64,000 nt of DNA from Serinus canaria (taxonomy: Eukaryota; Chordata; Aves; Passeriformes; Fringillidae): assembly GCF_022539315.1 (NCBI RefSeq), contig NC_066337.1, forward strand, positions 6,664,861-6,728,860, given 5' to 3'. The first letter of the stretch is position 1; each line of letters starts with the position of its first letter. The notes beneath the pieces are model-generated. The model saw nothing but the letters and a program-made list of their open reading frames with translations, was not told the DNA's origin and did not search any database. Positions 1-9,282 of this stretch are shown one piece after another. A program made the translations under genes and the position numbers.

Positions 1-1086
1 CTGCCCTGGGACAGGGCTCCGGCAGGAATGCCACATTCCTGATGGAGGAATGGCACGGGGAGCAGTGTGCTGCCCGTGCTCTGCCATGCTCTGTCCATGT
101 GCTGCCTGTGAGCAGCGTGAGGACTACACGGAATGGGGTCTCACTTGAATTCTGTTAAATTTGTGGACAGATTTTGGGACTGCTCTGTGCAGTGATCAGA
201 TCTTTGTGATCCTTGTGGGTCCATGTGGGGATGTTCTAGGATTCGATGAGATCTCTTTGGGGAGCAGTTTCGTGGTAGTTGCAGTGCCAGCTGGGCCGTG
301 CAGTGTCCCAGCACAGCAGCACATCACTCCCACTGGCCAAAGCCCTGGGAAGGCTCTGGCTTTGTGAGGGATGTACCTGCAGCTGTGTCACCTCGGGGCA
401 GCTCCCCAGCGCTCGGGCGTTTGTGCTCAGCAGGGTCTGCACTCAGCGAGCTCAGCTCCGATGGCAGGCTCCTCCATGGCTCAGGACTTTATCCAAAACA
501 TCGTGTACTTGATGATGAGAGGCTTTGCCTGATAGGAATGTGGCCTTTGCCCTCAGTCACAAAGCTTGCAGTGCAGATGGACTTTGCCAGGCAGAGCACT
601 CGTGTGCTCCCGCAGCCAGATTGTGGGAGGGCAGGGAGAAGTCATCTGATAAAAGTGAAGATCCTGGCCAGCTCTTTCAGCAGGATTATGCTGCTTACAA
701 TTGCCAAGGGACCCTGCTGGAACATCCCGTGTTGGAGGCTCCCCCAGCTCTTGTGTAACATTGTGGGGGTCGAGCTCAGGCTTGAGGGAAAGGCAGAAGT
801 GAGAAAGGGTCTGGTTCCTGTGCTCCTGCCCCAGTACCTGCAGCCTTAGGCTGCTTTTGTAGACCTGATGGAAGGCAGCTAGCATTGGGATCTTTTGGGA
901 TACTGATGCTGGAGGGAGAGGCCTGTGTGAGTGCAACTGGGGGCAGTGGTGCTGCACCACTCTACCTGGAGCTCTGCCAGCAAGGAGCGTTGGTGTGTAG
1001 CATCACATCTCAGTTCTGCAGTGGCAGAGGTGGCTGCAAGTTCCTTGTACTAACCTGTCCTTTTTCTGTCCTGTCTGGTTTTCAAG
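1..1086 (+). other. SIK3: SIK3 intron (partial)
   Basis: Sequence upstream of the first recognisable SIK3 exon. Open frames here do not resemble the serine/glutamine-rich SIK3 middle region and carry no convincing exon, so I read it as intron. It ends in a pyrimidine-rich tract and a TTCAAG acceptor at 1081-1086. Confidence 0.7.
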
Positions 1087-2348
1087 AGTCCATCGTAGGG
1101 AACTGCATGGACAGGAGCTCCCCTGGCCAAGCCATGCAGGTGCCTGACCACAACGGCCTGGGCTACCCCGTGCGCCCCTCGTCCAGCGAGCACCCGCGGC
1201 CCCGCACCCTGCAGAGACATCACACCATCCAGAACAGTGATGATGCCTACGTAGGTGCCTTTGCCTGCCAGGTCCCTCCTCTGAAACGGCCTGGCCTGCC
1301 TGTGGCCACGCAGGGCTCTGCAGACACAGCCAGCCAGCTGTGGGACCAGCACTGCAGTGAAGGAGCTGGTCATGGTAGCCCAGACCTCAGTGCTCTGTGC
1401 CCTCTGGGGTTTGGGGTGCTGGGAAGTGTCCTGCCCAAATCTGGATGTGGGCTTTGCTACAGCTCCCTTCTGCTGTAGGTGAGAATGTCAGCTTCACTGG
1501 TTCAGTGGTGCCCAGTGACAGGACAAGGAGCAATGGCCAGAAACTAAAACACAACAAGTTCCACCTCACCATTAGTAAGAAGTTTCCATGGAGGGTGGCA
1601 GAGCACTGGAACCGCTGCCCAGGGTAGGGCCTGGAGTCTCCCTCCCTCTCTGGAGACATCCCAAAACCAGCCAGATGTGTTTCCCTGTCACCTGTTCCAG
1701 GTGTGCCTGCCTTGGCAGGGGTTTGTGCTGGATGATCTCCTGATGTCCCACAGCCCCAGCTGTGCAGCTGTGGTGTGATTCTGTTAGTTCAGAGGCATTT
1801 TGACCATTCAGTCCATCCTCCTGTTGAAGGGACAGGCTGCACTGCCTGATGCAGTTCTTGTCTTTCCCAACCCTTGCTGAAGGTTTGCAGAGGCTCCCTG
1901 GGCACCCTGTCCATGGGCAGATGGGGAACAGCAGGATCCTGAGCTCCCCTGAGTGTGTCCTGCTGTCCCCACAGGTGCAGCTGGATAACTTGCCAGGGAT
2001 GAGTTTGATGGCAGGGAAAGCGCTCAGCTCAGCCCGGATGTCGGACGCCGTGCTCAGCCAGTCGTCGCTGATGGCCAGTCAGCAGCTGCGCGACAGGGAC
2101 GGCGAGGGTGAGCAGGGGAGGGGGCCTGGGCAGCTCCTCGGGGAGCTGAGTCACAGCCACGGGTGCTGAGTCACCTCTTTGCCCTTCCAGAATGCGGGGA
2201 GAGTTTGGAAGGTCAGGAGCACGCGAACCTGGGCGAGGGCAGCCAGCACCTCAACACCTCCTGCTACCCTTCGACGTGTATCACGGACGTCCTGCTGAGC
2301 TACAAGCACCCGGAGGTGCCCTTTGGGATGGAGCAGGCAGGGGTGTAA
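1087..2348 (+). CDS. SIK3: Salt-inducible kinase 3, last three coding exons (partial)
   Basis: This is the C-terminal end of SIK3, an AMPK-related serine/threonine kinase activated by LKB1 and inhibited through PKA sites; it restrains CRTC and class IIa HDAC signalling. The kinase and UBA domains lie upstream of the window. Exons are 1087-1250, 1975-2107 and 2191-2348, with GT-AG borders and consistent phases. The translation includes RHHTIQNSDDAYV, QLDNLPGMSL, SYKHPEV and ends MEQAGV-stop, which closely matches the vertebrate SIK3 C-terminus as I know it. About 151 residues are encoded here. SIK3 next to APOA1 is the conserved amniote arrangement. The exact first base of the first exon (1087 or 1089) is the least certain border; phase favours 1087. 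Confidence 0.93.
1503..1790 (+). mobile_element. CR1 LINE 3' end fragment
   Basis: Lies in the SIK3 intron. The order of landmarks matches the 3' part of avian CR1: a stretch reading gcccagtgacaggacaagg, then a region on amounts of hits ending cagagcactggaac, then gcccaggg, ctctggagacat, and tgatctcctgatgtccc. It is diverged and truncated, so it is an old insertion without coding capacity. Confidence 0.8.
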
Positions 2349-3326
2349 CCAGGAGGGAGTGAGTATCCTGTGTCCTTCTCTCAGCACACCACACCTCGGG
2401 CCTCACTCCCGTGGGTCACCGTCCCTGCTCATTGCTCCAGTGCTGGGGTTGGGACCATTGGCTCAGAGCTCCTGTGCTGAAGGTGTTTGCTGTCCCCCAT
2501 TTGCCCAGGGACAGCGTCCCTCCTTCCAGGCTTGTGCTGCACTCAGATCCCTCTGCATGGCAGGGTCTCTCTCCTGGGGCAGGGTCAGGAATGGCCTGGG
2601 AATGCTGGAGGGCTGTGGGAGGAGATGTGCCATGCTGTGTCCCCTAATATCTGTCTTTCTCTCTCTTGCAGGGTTTGTGTACAGCTTTGAAATGAAAAGG
2701 TCCATTTTAAACCAACAGTATCTAGCAGCATTGCGCCAAATTGCCGTAGTATTTCTGACTAACTGGAATACCATGGCCCCTTTCCTCATCCTCATTTCAT
2801 CCAGTGTGTCGTTCCTTTGGGTTCTTTAATTTCTGCCACACTTGCCTGTAACTCCAGCTACACCCAGAGCCCTGAGCCCGACACGGAGGATCGGCCTCGG
2901 CACCGGGGCTGCTCTGGGGGCTGGCCCTGCCCGGGGCCCCACGCCGGGCTGAGCCTCCCTGGAGCCTGCCCTGGGCAGGTCCAAGGGGGCTGGAGCCTCT
3001 CCTGGATGGAGGCCACGCTCTCCTTCCACCCTGTCCCTCTGCACTGGGGGGTCTGGGTCTGGCAGGGCCCTCCTCACCCTGGTGCAATCCACTTCTTGTC
3101 TCACCTCTGTCTGCTCTGTTCCCTCTCGTGTGTCGGGGTGCTGACAGGATCACCCCTGCCTTGCCCTCCCTCCCCTTTTCTTTCCAAATCTGCCACGACT
3201 TGGGGTTTTTTCTTTTCCTGGCTAATGTAGGGCAGATGGATTTTTCTTTGTTTCCTTCGCTTTTCCTCCCGATCACGTAGGAATTGGGTTTTTTTTGGTA
3301 AATGTTGTTTTATTATTATTGTTATT

Positions 3327-3332
3327 AATAAA
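3327..3332 (+). terminator. SIK3: SIK3 proximal polyadenylation signal
   Basis: AATAAA in an AT-rich context about 980 bases after the stop codon. Probably an alternative early end of the SIK3 transcript. Confidence 0.45.
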
Positions 3333-4280
3333 AGGCAAAAGGAATTTCTGTTTGAGAGAAATTTTTAACTAGATTCTGTTCTATATGAATTGTGACTTGC
3401 ACCTTTTGTTCAAAGTATTTTATTTCTTTTAATGACATTGTACTTGTGACTGGTTTTCTCTCGTGCCAGTGGCGACAGTGGTAATTCTCCTTATACAGTC
3501 GGGACGTGCAGAGGTCTCTTCTTTGTCCCTTTTCCATCCTTTTCGTGGTGGATAGAGCGGGAGGCTCCCCTCCCCGGGTATCAGGAGCACGTGGTGTCAC
3601 CCTTGCCTTTGGGACTTGACAAGCTCCAGCTCAGATCCTTCTTACTGACATTTTTGCCGGAATATTTTTTAAAACTAAAGGAAACATCGACCCAGCCCTC
3701 CCGACTTTGCACAGAAGGAAGTGTGAAACCAGCACGGCAGAGGTGACTTTGCTGTCCTTACCCCGTGCCTCTTCCCGGCCTCCCCTTCTCCGGGAGAACG
3801 ACGCTGACAGCTCTGCGATCCCGAGAGTCACAGAGGAGGGAAGGAAGCTCCACAGCCCGGCCGTGCCCGGCCCCCCCGGGCCGGATGGAGCGGGAAGGGT
3901 GGGAAACGCTGAAAGCCTTTTGCTCTGTCCCTTTGGTTCATTTTCCTTTTGTTTACATGACACTGTATCCTGGGAGAGTCGCCGGCCCCCCCCCAGCAGC
4001 AGCTGCCCCGCAGGGCCGTCACCGTGCCATCCGCAGTATCACACTTTTTTTATCATGGCTTTGTATTGTAGTAATCAATACGCGCAGTATATGTTGAATG
4101 TATATTAATATACTTTGCTATTATTTCTGTTTTTTGGAAATGTCAGAAGTATTTTTTTTTTCTTCCTCATTTATGTTGGACTAAAAACGAACAGGAAAAA
4201 AAAAGTTTCAGTAAATCTTCAGTCCATTTTTTGTGGGTCACTTGCAACTAGTCAATTAGTTGGACAGTGGGATCATAACA

Positions 4281-4286
4281 AATAAA
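4281..4286 (+). terminator. SIK3: SIK3 distal polyadenylation signal
   Basis: AATAAA followed within 35 bases by a T/G-rich stretch. It is the last signal before the sequence turns GC-rich, so I take it as the main end of SIK3. Confidence 0.55.
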
Positions 4287-4305
4287 ACCATGATTATGAT
4301 CTTCC

Positions 4306-5258
4306 CTGGGCTCTTGTTTGCCTTGTTGCTCAACACCAAAGTTCATGGGGTGGCAGCTGCTGTGTCCCCAACCCATCCCTGGCGCTGTCACTTGGCCCGG
4401 TCCCCAGCAGCCCCCCGGCAGTCGCAGCCCCCTGCAGCCGGAGCCCGGCTCGCCGTGCGGGCGTGGGGACCGGCAGTGCTGCCGATCAGAGCTTGCCCGG
4501 CATCTGCTGCCCTGGGGCTTTTCCAGCTCTGGGAGGTGCAGGGAGCTGTGCCTGCAGCACCTGCGGTGGCAGTTCCCTTGCGATGCCCTTGCGGTGCCCA
4601 GCGGGCTGGCACGGGCTGGGGCTGCAGGGAGCCGGTGCCACCCAGAAACGGGAACGTCGTTCCTCTGTAGCAGCTCGCCTGGCATTGCCAGCCCTGCCCA
4701 CCCCCCGCAGCCCCTCCGGGGACACGGCCCCTCTCTCCCTGTCCCCGCTCTCTTCCCTTGCCAGGCCAGGCTCAGCCTGATTCCTGTGCATCCCTGGACT
4801 GGTGGCAATGGGACAGGGAAGCACCTGGGGGGGGCTCGGGCTGAGGGGGTTTTGGGGCGGCCGTGCCGGTGCTGGTGCCTGCCCTGCGCCTTCCCCTTCC
4901 CCAGGTCCCCAGCGAGGGCTGGCGTGGGCGGGCAGGGGCGCCGCTCCCGGGACCTCTGAGCTGGGACACAGCGGGAAAAGGGGGTGACGTGAGCGGCCCC
5001 CTGAAGGACGGGGCACAGACCCGCGGCCGAGGCGAGGGGTCCGGGTACGGCAGGCCAAATCCCTGCGGGAATAAACCTTGTCCCCGGGCCGGCGGCCAAT
5101 CCCTGGGGGCTGCGAGGGGCCCCGGCAAGGCCGCGGGGCGAGCGGGAATCTGGGTCACCGGGAGCGTAAACAGCTCCTTGGCCGGCGAGGCGCGTCCCGC
5201 GGGGAGCTCCTGTTTGCTCGCCGCCCCTGCCAAGCCGCGCTCCGCTGCGATGCTGCGC
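4306..5258. other. GC-rich spacer between SIK3 and APOA1
   Basis: No gene recognised. Long open frames on both strands here result from GC richness and resemble no protein I know. The part nearest APOA1 (about 4840-5258) is dense in CpG and looks like a CpG island. Confidence 0.6.
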
Positions 5259-5410
5259 GATCCTTGAACCCTGCGCGCCACATCGCCCGCCGGGAGCGCG
5301 TTCCGGGGCCGCCGCTGGCTTATCTCCGCGGAACTGCCCCTCCGGCATAAATAGCGGCGGCGGAGCCCCGGCCGCTCAGACGGGACGAGCAGCAGCGCTA
5401 GAGAGAGCTG
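5259..5410 (+). promoter_or_regulatory. APOA1: APOA1 promoter and non-coding exon 1
   Basis: The order is GATCCTTGAACCCT at 5259-5272, GGCTTATC at 5317-5324 and CATAAATA at 5345-5352. The first closely resembles the HNF4/nuclear-receptor site C of the human APOA1 promoter as I remember it, and the human gene also has GGCTTATC and ACATAAATA downstream in the same order. Transcription should begin near 5376. Non-coding exon 1 ends at 5410 before GTAAGA. HNF4-type control would fit liver and intestine expression. Confidence 0.8.
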
Positions 5411-5555
5411 GTAAGAGCCTGGGCTGCCCCGCAGGAGCCGCCCGGACAGAGCGGGGACCCCTGAGCCGGGCTGGGGACTCAGCCCGCGCCGGGCCGGCTC
5501 TGCCCGGGCTCCCCGCGCTCAACTCTCTTGCTCTGCCCGCAGGTCCAACGCGAAG

Positions 5556-6638
5556 ATGAGAGCCGTGGTGCTGACCCTCGCCCTGCTCTGCCTAACGGGT
5601 AGGTGTGGATGGGGCTGCGGATCCCCGCGGGATGGAGCGGCGCGGGCGGGATGGGGAGGCCGAGCGCGACGGGAGCGCTGCTGGAAGCCGCTGCTTTCCG
5701 AAGCGCTTTGCACGCCGGGCTGCAGCCGAGGGGCTCCCTGGCTCCTCCCGAGCCGGGCAGGGCTGGAGCCGTCCCCGGGCGGCGTGTCCTGAGCACGGGC
5801 GGCTTTCTCCGCAGGCACCCAGGCCCGCTCCTTCTGGCAGCACGATGAGCCCCAAGCGCCCCTGGATCGCCTCAAGGACATGCTCGATGTGTACCTGGAG
5901 TCTGTGAAGGCCAGCGGCAAGGAAGCCATTTCCCAGTTCGAGGCCTCCACCGTGGGCAAACAGCTGGAGTAAGTGGGGGGTGTGTGGCGGGGGGCTGGGG
6001 GGGCCCGGGCGCCGTGCGTGACCTCCCTCCCGTCCCGCAGCCTGAAGCTGGGAGAGAACCTCGACACGCTGGGCGCAGCCGCCGCCAAGCTGAGAGAGGA
6101 TGTGGCCCCCTACTACAAAGAGGTGCGGGAGATGTGGCTGAAAGACACCGAGTCCCTGCGCAAGGAGCTGACCAAGGACCTGGAGGAGGTGAAGGAGAAG
6201 ATCAAGCCCTTCCTGGACCAGTTCTCTGCCAAGTGGACGGAGGATCTGGAGCAGTACCGCCAGCGCCTGGCACCCCTCGCCCAGGAGCTGAAGGAGCTCA
6301 GCAAGCAGAAGGTGGAGCTGCTGCAGCAGAAGCTGACCCCGGTGGCTGAGGAGGCGCGGGACCGTCTGCGCGGGCACGTCGAGGAGTTGCGCAAGAACGT
6401 GGCCCCCTTCAGCGATGAGCTGCGCCAGAAGCTGAGCCAGAAGCTGGAGGAGATCCGGGAGAAGGGCATCCCCCAGGCCGCCGAATACCAGGCCAAGGTG
6501 GTGGAGCAGCTCAGCAACCTGCGGGAGAAGATGACGCCCCTGGTGCAGGACTTCAAGGAGCGCCTCACCCCCTACACCGAGACCCTCAAGGCTCGTTTCC
6601 TCAGCTGGCTGGAGGAGCTCCAGAAGACCATGGCTTGA
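5556..6638 (+). CDS. APOA1: Apolipoprotein A-I
   Basis: Main structural protein of HDL, secreted, activates LCAT and accepts cholesterol from ABCA1. Coding exons are 5556-5598, 5815-5968 and 6041-6638; exon 2 begins at 5543 with a short 5' UTR. The product is 264 residues, the same as chicken. Residues 1-18 are the signal peptide, RSFWQH is the hexapeptide propeptide, and the mature chain starts DEPQAPLDR. The last exon encodes the proline-punctuated 11/22-residue amphipathic helices, for example [16 protein letters not shown] and [16 protein letters not shown]. Differences from chicken ([19 protein letters not shown]) argue against chicken as the source. The start is the only ATG giving a signal peptide. 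APOC3 lies downstream on the opposite strand. Confidence 0.98.
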
Positions 6639-6860
6639 GCTGCCGGCCGGCGCGGCCAGGGACTGACCCCAGCCCCGCTCCGCCGCCGCCCCGGGCGCTC
6701 CCTGCCCTGCCCCGGGCACTTCTCCTCAGGGGGCTCTGGGGACAGGCTGCAGGAGCCCCGGGCCAGCCCAGCCCTAGGGTGTCCTCCCCAGAGACTCCCC
6801 TTTCCCCTAGAATTCCCTCCCCAGCCGGGCGTCGCTCTCAGCTTTGCCTCCCTTTTGAGA

Positions 6861-6866
6861 AATAAA
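6861..6866 (+). terminator. APOA1: APOA1 polyadenylation signal
   Basis: AATAAA 223 bases after the stop codon; a T/G-rich stretch follows at about 6890-6905. Confidence 0.85.
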
Positions 6867-6889
6867 CTTGACTTAAGTTATTGGAGCTC

Positions 6890-7257
6890 GCTCAGTCTTT
6901 GCAGTGGATGCTGGAGGGGGCAAGGGGTGCTATGAGCTGGGGGTACTGGGGGACTCAGAGGGACTGGGGAGACAGGGAGCTGGTGAGGGGTGCCCTGGGC
7001 TGGTGAGGGGTGCCTTTGAGTCCAGCTCTGCCCGAGGTGCAGCAGAGCTCAGCCCCAAGTAGGGCGCTGGAGTGTGGTGGCACTGAATGTGCAGGAGTTT
7101 TTGGGAGCAGCACCCGGCTCCTGCTCTCCTGGGCACCCCGACATGGCCATGTGTACCCCGGTGCTGGCGTCTGTCCCAGCCCTCCCTCCCCCTGCGTGTC
7201 CCGCTCCTCCCGGCCAGCCCCCAAGTGATGGCAGCACAGCGTTTGCGTCAGCCCCGC
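6890..7257. other. Spacer between convergent APOA1 and APOC3
   Basis: GC-rich sequence between the two 3' ends, with short GGTGAGGGGTGC repeats near 6980-7015. No gene or RNA feature seen. Confidence 0.6.
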
Positions 7258-7263
7258 TTTATT
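7258..7263 (-). terminator. APOC3: APOC3 polyadenylation signal
   Basis: TTTATT on the plus strand, which is AATAAA for the minus-strand gene, 74 bases beyond the stop codon. Confidence 0.8.
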
Positions 7264-7336
7264 TGAGAGCACCACGACAGCGGGGGGGAGCCGGGGGTCC
7301 CCAGCCCCGAGAGAGCCCGGGCAGCCCCTGGCGAGG

Positions 7337-7844
7337 CTACGAGGCCTGAGTCTTCTTCAGCAGCTCGGCCAGCTGCTCCTTGAGCCACACCAGCCGCTGC
7401 TTCGCCAGCTCGGCGTTGTCCGACAGCCACTGCCTGCACGGGGAGGAGAGAGGAGGGGAGGGCAGGGGGTCAGCGAGGGGCCCTGGCCGGGTCCGCCGGC
7501 ACCGGGGAAAGGGACAGGGACAGGGCTGGGGTTCGGGGACACCTGGCCTGCTGCGCCGCCTCCGACTCCCGCACCCTGCTGAAGGCGTCCTTGGTCATGG
7601 CCGTGACTTTCTGGGCCAGCTCCTGCACTTTCTGCACCAGCGCCTTCGGATCCTCGGGCGAGTCGGCCCCTGCAAGCGCGAGCCTGGTGGCACTGGGGGC
7701 AGAGGGTCCCGCGGCTGTGCCCCCCGTGTGTGCCCCCGGCGCCCTGAGCCCCCACCCCTCCTCCTGCGCAGCCCCCCGGCCCTTACTTGCTCCCACCGCC
7801 AGGACGGCCGTGCAGGCGAGCAGGAACAGCAGCGACGCCTTCAT
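7337..7844 (-). CDS. APOC3: Apolipoprotein C-III
   Basis: Small secreted apolipoprotein of VLDL and chylomicrons; in mammals it inhibits lipoprotein lipase and remnant uptake. Coding exons on the minus strand are 7844-7787, 7669-7543 and 7433-7337 (93 residues). The 20-residue signal ends AVGARA, and the mature chain starts DSPEDPK. The block KDAFSRVRESEAAQQAR matches the mammalian KDALSSVQESQVAQQAR core; this, with the location and opposite orientation between APOA1 and APOA4, fixes the identity. The C-terminus (WLKEQLAELLKKTQAS) is shorter and more charged than in mammals and does not look like the mammalian tail that carries the O-glycosylated threonine. Non-coding exon 1 is upstream, and exon 2 begins at 7846. 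Confidence 0.93.
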
Positions 7845-7941
7845 GGCTGGGGAGAGAGAAGAGCGCACGATGTGGGGCACGGGGGTCCCGAGCCTGTGTC
7901 CCCTTCCCAGCACGACCCTCGCCAGGGATGTCCCCACTCAC

Positions 7942-8027
7942 CTGTGCCGGGCTCTGTGACGCGGGGGCAGCCCGGGCTCTCTCTTTATAGCCTCCCACGG
8001 CCGCCTGGGGGATTCGTGCAAAGGGCA
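7942..8027 (-). promoter_or_regulatory. APOC3: APOC3 promoter and non-coding exon 1
   Basis: On the minus strand CTATAAAG lies at 7990-7983, giving a start near 7958; exon 1 ends at 7942 before GTGAGT. At 8015-8027 the plus strand reads GTGCAAAGGGCAG, a direct-repeat-1 type site for HNF4 or PPAR/RXR, about 25 bases upstream of the TATA box. In mammals APOC3 is controlled by such sites. Binding is inferred. Confidence 0.7.
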
Positions 8028-8949
8028 GGGCAGGGCAGGGCGCGGGGGGGCTGCAGGGGCGCTGCGTCCAGCCAGGAGTTGGGAAATCCCGCGGGACGGA
8101 GCTGCTGGGGCCCCGCGTGTCTGTGCGTGTGCACAGAGCTGGGCGTGGGCACACGCGTGTGCGCAGCCAGCCCGCTGCCCGAGGAGGGGACAGCCCTGGG
8201 CACGCACGGCACAAGGGTGACATCCAGCGGCCCTGTCCCTGGGCACGACGCCCTCGGGCACCGCGAGGCTCTTCGGACCTTGCCGGTGCCACTGCCTGGC
8301 GGGTCCCTGCCCCTGCCCGCCGTGCCCTTTGCCCGCAGTGACAGATGGCCGCGGCTCCGCTGTCCCCGGGGCGGGGTGGGCTGGGCCGGGCGCTGCCCCC
8401 GGGTGTGTGCCCAGAGCCCGATGCCCGCGGCCGGGGACACGCACGGGTCCCAGCTGCATCCCCAGGCACGTGTGGCTGCAGTGCCCTGCAGTGTCCTGGC
8501 CTCTTCTTGTGCCAGGGCTCCCTCCAGGAGCCCGGCCTGGGAAGGAACGATGCCATCCTGCCTGTGCACAGCCTCAGCTGTGTGTGTCCCCCAGCTCCAC
8601 CACAGCGTCCCCCTGAGCCCGAGTCCTGCCCTGAGCCCGTGCCCTGCCCGCTGCCCAGCCCAGCCGGTGGCAGAGCTGGAGGTCCCTGCAGCATCCCCAG
8701 CCCCCGTGTCCTGTCACACTGCCACCCATCCCACAGCCACACATCGCAGGCACTGCACTGCCAGCACTGACAGAGCCACTGCTGCCTCCACAGAGCACTG
8801 AGGTGTCTCCCCAGCCCAGCTCCCTGTCCCCAGGAGGGGGTCGGTGTGCCCCCCACCCCTGTCTGTCCCCGTCCCCCTGCTGGGGGCTGGCGGGGCCGCG
8901 GGTGATGTCAGGGCTCTGGGTGATGTCAGGCCTGCGCACACATCAGGCA
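8028..8949. other. Spacer between divergent APOC3 and APOA4
   Basis: About 0.9 kb between two divergent promoters. In human the enhancer serving APOA1, APOC3 and APOA4 lies in the equivalent interval. It is GC-rich with no coding exon; I cannot place enhancer sites here with confidence. Confidence 0.5.
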
Positions 8950-9085
8950 CTTCCACGTTGTGACCGTGCTAAAGTCCAAGCCCTTGCTGTGTCACAGCCC
9001 GCGTGGAAGCTGCAGGAGCCCTCGGGCTGCATAAATAGTGCTGGGAGCTGCCGGCTCTGCAGCTACAGCGGCACTGGCAGCACAG
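8950..9085 (+). promoter_or_regulatory. APOA4: APOA4 promoter and non-coding exon 1
   Basis: TCCACGTTGTG at about 8952-8962 is followed by CTAAAGTCCAAG at about 8969-8980, a near match to the HNF4 motif CAAAGTCCA, and by a TATA box CATAAATAG at 9030-9038. A start near 9060 gives a non-coding exon ending at 9085 (CACAG before GTGAGC). The same 11-base motif precedes APOA5. Confidence 0.75.
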
Positions 9086-9107
9086 GTGAGCAGTGCAGGG
9101 GCTGCAG

Positions 9108-9191
9108 GGAGCCAGGAGGGAGCCAGAAGGGAGCCACGGGGGAAGCCAGGAGGGAGCCAGGAGGGAGCCAGGAGGGAGCCAGGAGGGAGCC
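9108..9191 (+). repeat. Minisatellite in APOA4 intron 1
   Basis: About seven copies of an 11-base unit close to GGGAGCCAGGA, with slight variants in the first half and identical copies in the second half. Confidence 0.85.
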
Positions 9192-9282
9192 CGGCTCTCC
9201 GTGGCCTCTGGCTGGGAGCTGCTGGTTCCTGGGGCTTCCTTCACCTCTCTCTGTGCTTCTACAGGAGTCCCCAGCACTCAGG

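Larger units (their letters stand above)
2349..4305 (+). other. SIK3: SIK3 3' UTR with a probable UTR intron
   Basis: Ten bases after the stop there is a donor (GTGAGT from 2359), and a polypyrimidine tract with TTGCAG acceptor ends at 2671, so the UTR probably splices from 2358 to 2672. A junction so close to the stop would not be expected to trigger nonsense-mediated decay. The segment from 2672 is much more AT-rich in places than its surroundings (for example 2690-2800, 3230-3440 and 4030-4290), as in long vertebrate 3' UTRs. Two AATAAA signals offer ends near 3350 and 4305. Splicing and ends are inferred. Confidence 0.6.

Noticed and set aside
2817..3230. Open frames inside the SIK3 3' UTR
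   Set aside because: Short, opposed on both strands and located after the SIK3 stop; consistent with UTR.
4248..5348. 366-codon minus-strand open frame upstream of APOA1
   Set aside because: GC-rich low-complexity translation without family resemblance; overlaps the APOA1 CpG-rich promoter.
5592..6719. 375-codon antisense open frame over APOA1
   Set aside because: Antisense shadow; leucine-rich composition reflects the reverse complement of CTG/CAG-rich helix codons.
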